64,000 bases of DNA from Gemmatimonadaceae bacterium (GTDB lineage: Bacteria; Gemmatimonadota; Gemmatimonadetes; Gemmatimonadales; Gemmatimonadaceae). The translations under genes were made by a program, and so were the position numbers. This document shows, in pieces, positions 33,400 to 41,859 of the stretch; position 1 is the stretch's first letter, and the number at the start of each line of letters is the position of its first letter. The DNA lies in assembly GCA_036496605.1 (NCBI GenBank), contig DASXKV010000003.1:1-64000 (forward strand). Direction: 5' to 3'. A model generated the notes under the pieces. It had not been told where the DNA came from. It ran no database searches and was given only the letters and a program-made list of their open reading frames with translations.

Positions 33400-34695
33400 A
33401 TGGGATGCTTCGCTCTCGCTCCGATCTGCCTTGTGGCGTTCGCGATTGTCAGCGCCACTGCGCAGCAACCCAATGCAAACCCCGCCACTCAAACCCAGGC
33501 AGACGACTACACACGCTACGAGCTTCTCGCTCCCGGCTCTGCCCGATTCCGCATCGCCTATGAGGTGACTGCGACGACCACCGGCGCGACGCAATTCTTG
33601 AATCCCATTCGCAAGGGCAGCGTCGCCAGCGACGAGCATGTCTACGATCGCGCGACCGGCGCGCCACTCGTCTTCGACGTCGTCGGCGGCGACGTTGCGC
33701 GGGCTGCTGGCGTGCGCGGCGGCGACTCCACATCGCAATACATTCGCGTGCGACTGGCGCGCCCCGTGCCCGCCGATGGCGAAGCAAGGATTCTCATCGA
33801 TAAGACCTACTACGATCCCAAAAGCTATTACGAGGAGAACGGGGTTCTCGTCTTCGCGCGGCCGCTCGGCATCAAGCGCAACGCGATCGTTCTACCCCTC
33901 GGTTACGAGATCGTCTCTTGCAACATTCCGTCACAGGTCATCGAGGAATCGGACGGGCGCATCTCGATCAGCTTCTGGAATTCCCTACCGGCTGAAGCGC
34001 CACTGATCGTAAGAGCGCGGAAGCTCCCCGCGGCTGCGTTGAACCGGGTCACGATGGCCGGAAACGCCGCTTCTACGCCTTCTGGTAGCGCTCCTGTGGC
34101 GGCTGCGCCGCCTCGGATGCGTCTGCCCCTCGACGAGCGCGCGCATCAGAACCGAGAGATCGTCTACCTCCTTCAGCAGCCGGAGACCCACGCGTTCGAC
34201 TTGTATCACGACTACACAGAGTCACGTCCAGGCGTCGACAAGTATCTCAACGTCGTTCGAACGGGGAGCGCGGTGTCCCATCCCACAGCGCGGATCCTCG
34301 ACACGGGTGAAGAGTTGAAATGGGAGGTCCTGACCGGAGATGCGATTCGCCGAGCCGGCCTCGACGTGCCGGACGTGACGGCTGAGACCCAAGTGGTGGT
34401 CTTTCATTTCATGGCCGTTAAGCCGAACGAGTCTGCGCGGCTCCGGATGTACGAGACGTACACGGACAGCGCGCGCTATCGGTTGGACGGCAGCATGCTC
34501 GTCTGGGATCGCTCCTTCGGCCGGCCGGCGAATGCCGTCGTGCTGCCGGCGGGTTGGTATCTGACGAACAGCGCGATACCGGGTGCGATCAGCGAGACGG
34601 CGGACGGGCGCGTACGTCTTGACTTCATCAATGGCCGGCCCGATGAAATTGAAGTTTTCCTCACGGCGCGCCGGCGCGAGCGGGCGGGCCAATGA
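33400..34695 (+). CDS. Exported protein with two tandem copies of an unknown domain
   Basis: A 431-residue protein with a signal peptide (cleavage about SATA-Q, residue 22). I start at ATG 33400, which has GGAGG 8 nt upstream. I do not know the family. The chain is an internal duplication: copy 1 (about residues 37-195) and copy 2 (about 250-425) align along their length, for example NPIRKGSVASDEHVYD with NVVRTGSAVSHPTARI, FDVVGGDVARAAGV with WEVLTGDAIRRAGL, RNAIVLPLGYEIVSCNIP with ANAVVLPAGWYLTNSAIP, and SDGRISISFWN with ADGRVRLDFIN. The linker between copies is Ala/Pro/Ser-rich. It probably forms two beta-sandwich modules in the periplasm. Followed after 15 bp by the response-regulator gene. 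Confidence 0.8.
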   Translation: MGCFALAPICLVAFAIVSATAQQPNANPATQTQADDYTRYELLAPGSARFRIAYEVTATTTGATQFLNPIRKGSVASDEHVYDRATGAPLVFDVVGGDVARAAGVRGGDSTSQYIRVRLARPVPADGEARILIDKTYYDPKSYYEENGVLVFARPLGIKRNAIVLPLGYEIVSCNIPSQVIEESDGRISISFWNSLPAEAPLIVRARKLPAAALNRVTMAGNAASTPSGSAPVAAAPPRMRLPLDERAHQNREIVYLLQQPETHAFDLYHDYTESRPGVDKYLNVVRTGSAVSHPTARILDTGEELKWEVLTGDAIRRAGLDVPDVTAETQVVVFHFMAVKPNESARLRMYETYTDSARYRLDGSMLVWDRSFGRPANAVVLPAGWYLTNSAIPGAISETADGRVRLDFINGRPDEIEVFLTARRRERAGQ

Positions 34696-34710
34696 TGATT
34701 CGACGCCGAT

Positions 34711-35406
34711 ATGGACAAGGCCGCCAGCATTCTGATTATCGACGACGAGCCGCAGATTCGCAGTGCGGTTCGCAACGCCCTCCGTGAAGTTGCTGACCAC
34801 ATCGGCGAAGCCGCGACAGGGGCCGAAGGGCTGAACGCCGCCGCCGCCGAGCGACCAGAGCTCGTCGTGCTCGACCTGGGACTCCCCGATTCAGCGGGCG
34901 TCGACGTCTGCCGCGAGCTGCGCCGCTTACTCGCGTCGCCGATCATTGTCCTGTCGGCCCGCCACTCGGAGGATGAGAAAGTCTTACTCCTCAATGCCGG
35001 CGCCGACGACTACGTTACCAAGCCGTTCAGCGTCCTCGAGCTCGCGGCGCGGGCTCGAGCACAGTTGCGGCGAGCGCGGACGGCGGCGCCGGCGACGCCG
35101 GCGCCCATCACGCTTCATGGACTGACTGTCGATCCGGTCACGCGCCGAGTCGATCGCGATGGCCGGCAGATTCACCTGACTCCGATCGAGTGGCAGATTT
35201 TGAGCACGCTCGTGAGCGCCGGCGGCCGCACACTCACCCACCAGCAGATCTTCGATGCGGTGTGGAGCCGGCAATTTGGCAGCCCGCAGCAATATTTGCG
35301 CGTGCACATCACGAACCTCCGGCGAAAGATCGAGAACGATCCGGCGTCACCGCGGATCGTCATCACCGAGCCGGGCGTCGGCTATCGCGCCGACGTCATG
35401 CGTTGA
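34711..35406 (+). CDS. OmpR-family response regulator, KdpE-like
   Basis: A 231-residue two-component regulator. The receiver domain has the acidic pair DDEP (residues 11-12), the phosphate-acceptor Asp55 in VVLDLGLPD, the switch Ser/Thr region IIVLSARHSE and Lys104 in YVTKPFS. The C-terminal winged-helix domain (about 130-231) ends in QQYLRVHITNLRRKIENDP and ITEPGVGYRAD, very like KdpE. In other bacteria KdpE turns on the K+ pump genes kdpFABC; no kdp pump gene is in this window, so the target is open. The sensor-kinase gene follows 1 bp downstream. Confidence 0.9.
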   Translation: MDKAASILIIDDEPQIRSAVRNALREVADHIGEAATGAEGLNAAAAERPELVVLDLGLPDSAGVDVCRELRRLLASPIIVLSARHSEDEKVLLLNAGADDYVTKPFSVLELAARARAQLRRARTAAPATPAPITLHGLTVDPVTRRVDRDGRQIHLTPIEWQILSTLVSAGGRTLTHQQIFDAVWSRQFGSPQQYLRVHITNLRRKIENDPASPRIVITEPGVGYRADVMR

Positions 35407-35407
35407 C

Positions 35408-37006
35408 GTGACCAGCACCATCTCCACGCACAGCGGGACGCCCCCACTCGGCGGTCGCCTTCGCCGTGTGCTGCATCGCGTCGACGAGATCCGGCTCCAT
35501 GTCAGCCGGCCTGCACTCGTCTGGCTGTTCTGGATCGTCATCCTTGCCGCCGCGACGCTGGCCATGTTCTCGGTACAGGGCCGAATCGAACAGGCGCACG
35601 TCGTTCTGATCTATCTCCTTATTGTGCTCGGGGCGAGCGCGAGTGCCGGCCGCGCGCTCGGCTTCGCGCTCGCCTTCGTAGCATTTTTTCTCATCGATTA
35701 CCTGTTCCAACAGCCGTACTACGACTTCTTCAACGACAAGCCGCTCGATTTTTTTGTTCTCGTTGCCTTCCTGACGACGGCGATTGTCGCGACGCAATTG
35801 CTCGCCCGGGCACAGGAGCAGGCACGAGAGGCTCGCGCGCGCGCCATCGAGGTGACCTCGCTGTCGCAGCTCGCGTCGGAGACGCTCAACGTCGGTCGCG
35901 CCGAGGACGCGCTCGTGAAGATGGTCGACGTTATCCAGTCGACACTTGGCGTCGCGTCCTGCACGATCTGGCCGTGGATGCCGGATCGCGGCTTCGGCGA
36001 GAGCATAACGAGAGACGGTATCGACGTGCGACGTCGCGATCCCGACACCCTCGTCCATCGTGCCGCCGAGCGGGGTGAGCCGCTCTCGCTCGCCGTCAAC
36101 GGCGCCCTCGGCGCCGAGGCCGCCGCGCCGGGCACCCGTGAGCTCTTTCTTCCGTTAGGCGTCAAGACGGGCGTCGTCGGCGTCCTCGTCCTCTCCGACG
36201 ACAAGCCGATCGTTTTCAATCCGCCGAAGCAACGTTTCCTCGCCGCGCTCACCTACTACGCCGCGCTCGGCATCGAGCGGGCGCAACTCGTTCGTGAAGC
36301 CGAGCATGCCGCCGCGTTGCGCGAGGCGGACAAGATGAAGGACAACCTGCTCGCGTCGGTGTCGCACGATCTGCGTACACCGCTGACGACGATCAAAGCG
36401 CTCGCCCAGACCGCGGCACTGCGCGGCGACACCGCGGCTGCGGCAATCGAAGAGCAAGCCGATCGCCTAACGCGGTTCGTCGGTGATCTGCTCGACCTGT
36501 CACGAATGAAAGGCGATGCCTTTCGCGCGGCGCTCGACATCAATACCGCCGAGGACCTCATCGGCGCCGCGCAGCGCCAGGCGCAGGGCTTGCTCTCCGA
36601 GGGCCGCACCATTCGCACGGTCGTCGATCTGGAGAGTCCGGCACTCGTTGGGCGTTTCGATTTCACGCACGCGCTTCGCATCGTCGGCAATCTCCTCGAG
36701 AACGCGCTTCGCTACACGAAGCCGGGGGGCAGCGTGGAGCTCGGCGTGCGGCGCGACGGAGACTGGCTCGTTTTCACCGTCGCCGATCGAGGTCCAGGCA
36801 TACCGGCCACCGAGACCGATCGGATCTTCGAGGCATTCAATCGCCACGCTGACGCCACGCCCGATGTCGGTCGAGCAGGTCTCGGCCTCTCGATTGCCCG
36901 TCGGCTCGCGGAGATTCAGCAAGGCTCGCTCGTGTACGAGCCGCGGCCGGGCGGAGGGAGCGTGTTCGTGCTGAGATTACCAGCGGTGGATCTCGAAGGC
37001 GCCTGA
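35408..37006 (+). CDS. Membrane histidine kinase, KdpD-like C-terminal form (DUF4118-GAF-HisKA-HATPase)
   Basis: A 532-residue sensor kinase. Four membrane helices (about residues 36-132) match DUF4118 of KdpD. A GAF-like domain follows (about 150-295), then HisKA with the phosphorylated His320 in SVSHDLRTPLTTIK, then the ATP-binding domain with N box NLLENALRY, G1 DRGPGIP and G2 GLGLSIARRL. It lacks the N-terminal KdpD sensor and USP domains (about 370 residues), so it is a truncated KdpD type that cannot sense K+ through those. I start at GTG 35408, just after the regulator's stop; the longer open frame overlaps the regulator. No ribosome site is clear, which suits translational coupling. 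Confidence 0.88.
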   Translation: MTSTISTHSGTPPLGGRLRRVLHRVDEIRLHVSRPALVWLFWIVILAAATLAMFSVQGRIEQAHVVLIYLLIVLGASASAGRALGFALAFVAFFLIDYLFQQPYYDFFNDKPLDFFVLVAFLTTAIVATQLLARAQEQAREARARAIEVTSLSQLASETLNVGRAEDALVKMVDVIQSTLGVASCTIWPWMPDRGFGESITRDGIDVRRRDPDTLVHRAAERGEPLSLAVNGALGAEAAAPGTRELFLPLGVKTGVVGVLVLSDDKPIVFNPPKQRFLAALTYYAALGIERAQLVREAEHAAALREADKMKDNLLASVSHDLRTPLTTIKALAQTAALRGDTAAAAIEEQADRLTRFVGDLLDLSRMKGDAFRAALDINTAEDLIGAAQRQAQGLLSEGRTIRTVVDLESPALVGRFDFTHALRIVGNLLENALRYTKPGGSVELGVRRDGDWLVFTVADRGPGIPATETDRIFEAFNRHADATPDVGRAGLGLSIARRLAEIQQGSLVYEPRPGGGSVFVLRLPAVDLEGA

Positions 37007-37218
37007 CCCTACTGACCTACTGTCGCCGTGACGGCCGGAGGTCGAAGCAGAAGCCGCCTTAACGCAATCTTAGCCGTTGATCGAGCCTGGTCGCGCGTAA
37101 CTTCCTCCGAGAGGCGAATCCAGATCGTTCGCGGTCAGATAGTCCGTCACGGCGTTGCGGTGGGTGGCGGCGCGGCGGGACCGCGACGATCGGAGCCTCG
37201 CCGCTGTAGCTTTCCGCG

Positions 37219-38547
37219 ATGGCCGAGCGCGCCATCGCCCCGACCCCGCCTCGTTATGCCTGGTACGTCGTCGGCGTTCTGACGCTGGCGAACGTCTCCG
37301 GCTTCCTCGATCGCCAGGTGCTGAGCCTTCTCGTGCCTGCGATCGAACGCGACCTGCACATATCGGACACGCAGATGAGCTACCTCATCGGCCTGTCCTT
37401 CTCGGTGCTCTACACCGTGCTCGGGTTGCCCATTGCGTGGTGGGCGGATCGCGCCAATCGGCGCAACGTCATGGCGACTGGTGTCACCCTGTGGAGTTTG
37501 ATGACGATGGCGTGCGGTCTCGCGTCGACGTATTCGCGTCTGCTGCTCGCGCGAATTGGCGTCGGCGTCGGCGAGGCGACGCTCAACGCGCCCTCCGTGT
37601 CGCTCATCGCTGATTACTTTCCACCCGAGCGCGTCGGCATCGCGATGAGCGTATGGTCGTTAGGCACGTTTCTCGGATCGGGGCTGGCGTATTTCATCGG
37701 CGGATGGATCGTCGGGCTCGTGGCGACGGCGTCGAGCGTGACGGTGCCCGTTATCGGCGCGATGCGCTCCTGGCAGGTCGTGTTCGTGCTCGTCGGCGCG
37801 CCGGGACTCGTCATCGCGCTCCTGATGTTGACGGTTCGTGATCCGCGCCGGGCGAGACGCGCCTCGCCGCCGACGGCGCGCGCCGCGCTCGTCCCGTACG
37901 TTCGCGCGAATCTGCGCACTTTCGTCAGCCTCGGCGTCGGCTTCGCGCTCTCCGCGTCGGTGAACTTCGGCATCGCCGCCTGGCTCGCGACCTTTCTCAT
38001 CCGCTCGTACGGCTGGACGGCCTCGCGCGCGGGCACGGTTCAGGGAATACTCACGATGACCGTCGGCGTGGTCGGCACGCTCGCTGGCGGGCGCGCTGCC
38101 GATATGCTCGTTAAGCGCGGCCATGTCGATGCACCGTTGCGCGTCGGGATCGTCGGCGCGCTCGGGATGCTGATCTCCGCGTCCGCGTATCCGCTCATGC
38201 CAACGGCGGCGCTCGCCGTGGCGTGGCTCGTCGTCGTGAATTTTTTTGCCGCGTTTCCGTGGGGTCCCGCTTTCGCCGCCGCGGCCGAGATCGTCCCGGC
38301 GCCGATTCGGACGCAGGGCGCAGCGCTGTACTTCTTCGTGCTGAGTCTCGTCTCGGGCACGTTAGGCCCGACTGCCGTCGCCTTCTTCACCGACAGCGTT
38401 TTTCACGACCCGATGGCGCTGCGCTACTCGCTTCTGATCGTGAACGTCATCGGTATGGCGTGCACGATCGCGTTGCTTGCGTTCGGGATCCCGGCATATG
38501 AACGCACCGCTCGGACGGCGCAGCTGCCCGACGGCATCGCTCGTTAG
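37219..38547 (+). CDS. MFS transporter (spinster-like)
   Basis: A 442-residue inner-membrane carrier with 12 hydrophobic segments. The first segment NVSGFLDRQVLSLLVPAIE and the loop LPIAWWADRANRRNVMATG (MFS motif A) are typical of the spinster/GudP-like branch; LIADYFPPERVGIAMSVWSLGTFLG is also typical. The substrate (often a carboxylate, sugar acid or sphingolipid-like molecule in this group) cannot be read. Its stop codon TAG lies within the CGTTAGG motif that is repeated throughout the window. The 212 bp before it hold no gene. Confidence 0.9.
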   Translation: MAERAIAPTPPRYAWYVVGVLTLANVSGFLDRQVLSLLVPAIERDLHISDTQMSYLIGLSFSVLYTVLGLPIAWWADRANRRNVMATGVTLWSLMTMACGLASTYSRLLLARIGVGVGEATLNAPSVSLIADYFPPERVGIAMSVWSLGTFLGSGLAYFIGGWIVGLVATASSVTVPVIGAMRSWQVVFVLVGAPGLVIALLMLTVRDPRRARRASPPTARAALVPYVRANLRTFVSLGVGFALSASVNFGIAAWLATFLIRSYGWTASRAGTVQGILTMTVGVVGTLAGGRAADMLVKRGHVDAPLRVGIVGALGMLISASAYPLMPTAALAVAWLVVVNFFAAFPWGPAFAAAAEIVPAPIRTQGAALYFFVLSLVSGTLGPTAVAFFTDSVFHDPMALRYSLLIVNVIGMACTIALLAFGIPAYERTARTAQLPDGIAR

Positions 38548-38589
38548 GCTCGTCGGCGCCCGCGCCGTCGGGTGTGCGCTGGAGCGGCG

Positions 38590-38853
38590 CTAGCTCTCCC
38601 GGCGACGAGTCGCCCAGCCCTTCTTGGCCGCGCGGCTGCGCTCGTCGTGCGACATGCTGCCCGCGCTCGAGTCGCGTTGTCCGCGGCCGGAACCGCCGGA
38701 CTTGTTGCCGCCGCCGGTCTGCTTATTCACCGTCGCCCATCCGCGCCGCTCCGCCTCGTGCCGACCGACGCCACGCTTTTCGTAGCCTTCTTCGATATGC
38801 TCTTCCATGCGTTTCTGCTTGTCCGTGTACTTCGATTTGTCGCCGCGTGGCAT
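38590..38853 (-). CDS. Small KGG-type stress/plasmid-stabilisation-like protein
   Basis: An 87-residue basic, hydrophilic protein. MPRGDKSKYTDKQKRM and EEGYEKRGVGRHEAERRGWATVNKQ match a widely spread family often called plasmid-stabilisation or KGG-like protein, of unknown function and often induced by stress. The C-terminal part has a Gly/Ser linker then SHDERSRAAKKGWATRR, a second copy of the K-G-W-A-T mark. ATG 38853 has AGGAGA 6 nt upstream; the open frame is 39 nt longer. Divergent from the ElaB-like operon. Confidence 0.75.
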   Translation of the reverse strand: MPRGDKSKYTDKQKRMEEHIEEGYEKRGVGRHEAERRGWATVNKQTGGGNKSGGSGRGQRDSSAGSMSHDERSRAAKKGWATRRRES

Positions 38854-38887
38854 TGTACGTCTCCTGATGAATGTCTTGAGTATCGCG

Positions 38888-38903
38888 TGCAACGACTGTT
38901 CCC
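38888..38903 (-). promoter_or_regulatory. Candidate sigma-54 (-24/-12) promoter, minus strand
   Basis: Read on the minus strand: GGGAACA-N4-TTGCA, GG and GC at exact spacing, eight of eleven positions. It lies about 35 nt upstream of the ATG at 38853. Confidence 0.3.
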
Positions 38904-38943
38904 TTCAGGGGCGCTCCCAGCAGTCGCGCTTCTCGGTTCCGAT

Positions 38944-38959
38944 GGGCACGCGCTCTGCA
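38944..38959 (+). promoter_or_regulatory. Candidate sigma-54 (-24/-12) promoter, plus strand
   Basis: GGGCACG-N4-CTGCA, nine of eleven positions with correct GG/GC spacing, about 34 nt before the start of the ElaB/YqjD-like gene. It is back to back with the minus-strand site at 38888-38903. Confidence 0.38.
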
Positions 38960-38993
38960 CAACCGTTTCTGCCAACATCTGGAGGATGCGGAG

Positions 38994-39533
38994 ATGGAAC
39001 GGAACGCGGACGAGTATTCTGGCGGCAGCTCGACTGGCGCCGCGGGATCGACGACTGGTGGCTACGGCAACAGCGGCGACGTGAGTGGCGCAGCGGCCAC
39101 CGGCGGCTCGAGCTACGGCAGCACGTCCGGTGCGGGTGAGGGTGGAATCGCGGATCGCGCGCGTGACATTGCGGGAACGGCGAAGGACAAACTTGCGGAC
39201 GTGGGCACGAACGTGCGTGAGAGCACCGGCAACGCGAAGAACAAGCTCGCGGACGCGCTCGAGTCGGGTGCCGACAAGCTGCGTCAGCGCGGCGGGCGCG
39301 GCCAGCTCAGTGCGTCGGCGGGGAGTGCCGATGTCAGCGTCAGCGGCGATGGCGTCGCGAACGTGACCGACCGCGTTGCTGGTGGGATGCAGGCGACGGC
39401 CGATTGGCTGCGCGACGCGGATCTCGACACTCTGCGGTCGGGTGTGGAGCGTCAGGTGAAGGACCATCCCGGCCGGACACTGCTCCTCGCCGTCGGCGTT
39501 GGCTACTTGCTCGGCAAAGCGTTTCGGAAGTAG
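38994..39533 (+). CDS. ElaB/YqjD-like or CsbD-like membrane-anchored stress protein
   Basis: A 179-residue protein. It has a Gly/Ser-rich N-terminus (about 50 residues), an amphipathic helical part with repeats of the A-K-D/N-K-L-A-D type (GTAKDKLADVG, GNAKNKLADAL) like CsbD/ElaB proteins, and a C-terminal VKDHPGRTLLLAVGVGYLLGKAFRK, the membrane anchor found in ElaB/YqjD, which bind inner membrane and ribosomes in resting cells. A ribosome site (GGAGGATGCGGAG) precedes the ATG. First of three genes in a row with DUF1469 (9 bp) and DUF3618 (49 bp) proteins; in enterobacteria the similar yqjD-yqjE-yqjK genes also sit together. Confidence 0.8.
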   Translation: MERNADEYSGGSSTGAAGSTTGGYGNSGDVSGAAATGGSSYGSTSGAGEGGIADRARDIAGTAKDKLADVGTNVRESTGNAKNKLADALESGADKLRQRGGRGQLSASAGSADVSVSGDGVANVTDRVAGGMQATADWLRDADLDTLRSGVERQVKDHPGRTLLLAVGVGYLLGKAFRK

Positions 39534-39542
39534 GAGGCGATC

Positions 39543-39959
39543 ATGACGGTCGCCGTGCACCAGAATGGCCGTCGCTCGGTCGGCGCTCTCCTCCGCGATC
39601 TCGCGGAGGGGGGCGTTGAGTTGGTGCGAGCTGAGCTTGTTCTCGCCCGCGTCGAGATCCTCGAAGCACTCAATGGCGTCGGACGAGGCGCAGCGCTGGT
39701 CGCCAGCGGGGCGGTGCTCGCGCTCCTTGGCGGCCTCGCACTCATCGCCGGTGTGATTCTGCTCGTCGGAGATCAATGGCTTCCACGCGACCTGTATTGG
39801 CTCGCGGCGCTCATCGTCGCCGTCATCACCGGTGCTGGCGCTGCGTGGTTCGCAGGGCGTGGGATGTCGTTGCTCTCGCCGGACGCGCTTGCACCCGACC
39901 AGACGGTGACGACGCTTCGCGAGACGAAGGACGATCTCGTAGCTGCCGTTAGGCATTGA
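39543..39959 (+). CDS. DUF1469/YqjE-like two-span membrane protein
   Basis: A 138-residue inner-membrane protein, also called phage-holin-like superfamily III or YqjE. The amphipathic start SVGALLRDLAEGGVELVRAELVLARVEI is typical of the family (given here as adjoining patches LLRDLAEGG and ELVRAELVLARVEI), followed by two membrane helices (about residues 47-70 and 79-104). A strong ribosome site (AGGAGG) precedes the ATG. Second gene of the stress cluster. Function unknown; probably envelope stress. Confidence 0.85.
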   Translation: MTVAVHQNGRRSVGALLRDLAEGGVELVRAELVLARVEILEALNGVGRGAALVASGAVLALLGGLALIAGVILLVGDQWLPRDLYWLAALIVAVITGAGAAWFAGRGMSLLSPDALAPDQTVTTLRETKDDLVAAVRH

Positions 39960-40008
39960 GTTGCAGCCGAGCCCAGACTTTAGGCCCTCATATCGGAGAC
40001 TTCACGCA

Positions 40009-40458
40009 ATGGCTGAGACAACGGCCGACGTCCGCCGCGACATCGAACAGACTCGTGAGCGCATGTCCAGCACGCTCACCGAGCTCGAGCAGCGGCTGAA
40101 CGTCGTGCAGATCGTGCGCGATCATCCGTGGCCCGCGCTCGCGCTCGCATTTGGCGCCGGACTCGCGCTGAGTGCGTCCGGGACAGACAAGAAGGCAGCC
40201 GTCGCGGCCGTCGCCGCGACGAAGGGCTCGACGACGAAGCTCGGTGCGGCCCTCGACGACATCGTGGCGAATCTGATGTCTGGCGTGCACTCCGCGCTTC
40301 AGGACCGCATCGATGGTTGGGTCGACGACCTCAAGTCCGCGATGGGCGCGCCGCAACGAACGACTAACCGTCGCCCCGGCATGGTCGCGACTTCGGGCGG
40401 ATATGGAACCGGACCCGTCGACGACTTCGGAAGAGCACAGCCGGGGAGGGCAGACTAA
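40009..40458 (+). CDS. DUF3618-family protein
   Basis: A 149-residue protein. The N-terminal ADVRRDIEQTRERMSSTLTEL is the DUF3618 signature, followed by a short hydrophobic segment DHPWPALALAFGAGLAL that echoes the ElaB/YqjD anchor, then a soluble part. I start at ATG 40009, 8 nt after GGAG; the open frame begins 48 nt earlier. Third gene of the cluster. The 75 bp to the convergent ABC permease contain a short palindrome CTAACGGTTAG (40454-40464) that overlaps the stop, and a CCTAACG motif at 40488. Confidence 0.85.
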   Translation: MAETTADVRRDIEQTRERMSSTLTELEQRLNVVQIVRDHPWPALALAFGAGLALSASGTDKKAAVAAVAATKGSTTKLGAALDDIVANLMSGVHSALQDRIDGWVDDLKSAMGAPQRTTNRRPGMVATSGGYGTGPVDDFGRAQPGRAD

Positions 40459-40533
40459 CGGTTAGCTCGAGAAGGAGTCTCCGTTGACCTAACGAGAGCG
40501 GATCTAGAAAGTCCAATCCAGAGAAGCGGCTCT

Positions 40534-41859
40534 CTACGCGTATCTCACCCACTTTGCCACTTCAGCGAGGCTGGGCTTTTTTCCGTACATCAACATGCCC
40601 ACCCGGTAGATCCGCGCCGCGAGCCAGACTGCACCGACGCAGCCTAACGCGCATACGGCGAGTGAACCAATGATGCTCGGCCAGCCGACCGGCGACAGCC
40701 CCATGCGCATCGGCATGATGATCGGCGACGAGAAGGGAAGCCACGACAGCACCCTCGCGATCGATCCGGTCGGATTCACGATCACGGAGTTCACGAACAG
40801 CCAGCTCCCGATGAGCAGGTACATCACCGGCATCGCTGCCTGTTGCGCATCCTGCTCGCTGTTCACCATCGATCCCGCGGCTGCAAGGAGCGAGGCGTAG
40901 AAAATGAAACCGAGCAGGAAGTACAGCACCACGACGACGAACAATCCGATCGTCAGGCCACCTAACGAAGCTCCGACCGCCGCGGTGCCCGCGCCCGTGA
41001 TCGGGGCGCCTGCCGACTTGAGCACGATCGGCGCGATGTTCGTCATCAGGTAGCCAGCGATCGCGATCCAGAGAACCTGCTGCGTCAATCCGACCGCGCC
41101 CGCGCCCGCGACCTTCCCTGCGAGCAGCATCTCCGGCTTGATGCTCGAGATCACCACTTCGGCGACGCGCGTCGATTTCTCCTCGAGCACGCCGCGGAGC
41201 ACGTTCTGGCCGTGGAAGATGATCGACATCAACAGCAGAACGCCGATTCCGATGCCGAGAAAGATTGCCGCCTGACCCGATCCACCCCGTCCGCGCTCAT
41301 CGATGCGCGTGAGCGGCATTGTCAATGAGAGGTTGCTAATCAGCGCGATCGTCGCCGGTTTCACCCCTTCGCGCTCGAGCATCACGCCGGTGAATGCCTG
41401 ACGGACGGCGCTCTTGAGCTTGTCCATGTCCACGATCGACGAGGCATTCCGCCCCGCGTAGAGAATTCGTCGACTCGACATGGTGCTGTCGTCCAGGACG
41501 AGATAGCCGACGATCGACTTTGGCCGCATCACCTCGTGCGTCGCCGAGTCCTCGGCGATCGATAGCTGCGCCTGCGACATTTCGCGAACTTGCGGCGGCG
41601 GCGCTGCGTCGGCGTTAGCCGTCGACGCGCTGTCGCGCATCAACACCGCCGCAACTCGGTGTCCGAGTCCCGTTCCCGTCGCATCCAGAATGACGATGTT
41701 CACCGCTGCCGCGCTCGAGGCGCTTCGCGCCGTGACCCATGCGGGGATCAGAAATATCGCGGTGATGAACACCGGAACGAACAGCGTCATCACCACGAAC
41801 CAGCGCGAGCGCACGCGCTCCAGGTACTCGCGCTTCGCAACGACCCAGAATTTATCCAT
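40534..41859 (-). CDS. ABC-2 exporter permease, NatB-like
   Basis: A 441-residue inner-membrane protein: one helix near the N-terminus (about 20-45, FVVMTLFVPVFITAIFLIPAWV in two halves), a large external domain (about 50-200) and five to six helices in the second half. This is the NatB/ABC2_membrane_3 layout, which exports Na+ or other substrates with the ATPase encoded upstream. I start at ATG 41859; it overlaps the ATPase gene by 8 bp. The longer open frame adds 13 codons inside the ATPase gene. Confidence 0.87.
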   Translation of the reverse strand: MDKFWVVAKREYLERVRSRWFVVMTLFVPVFITAIFLIPAWVTARSASSAAAVNIVILDATGTGLGHRVAAVLMRDSASTANADAAPPPQVREMSQAQLSIAEDSATHEVMRPKSIVGYLVLDDSTMSSRRILYAGRNASSIVDMDKLKSAVRQAFTGVMLEREGVKPATIALISNLSLTMPLTRIDERGRGGSGQAAIFLGIGIGVLLLMSIIFHGQNVLRGVLEEKSTRVAEVVISSIKPEMLLAGKVAGAGAVGLTQQVLWIAIAGYLMTNIAPIVLKSAGAPITGAGTAAVGASLGGLTIGLFVVVVLYFLLGFIFYASLLAAAGSMVNSEQDAQQAAMPVMYLLIGSWLFVNSVIVNPTGSIARVLSWLPFSSPIIMPMRMGLSPVGWPSIIGSLAVCALGCVGAVWLAARIYRVGMLMYGKKPSLAEVAKWVRYA

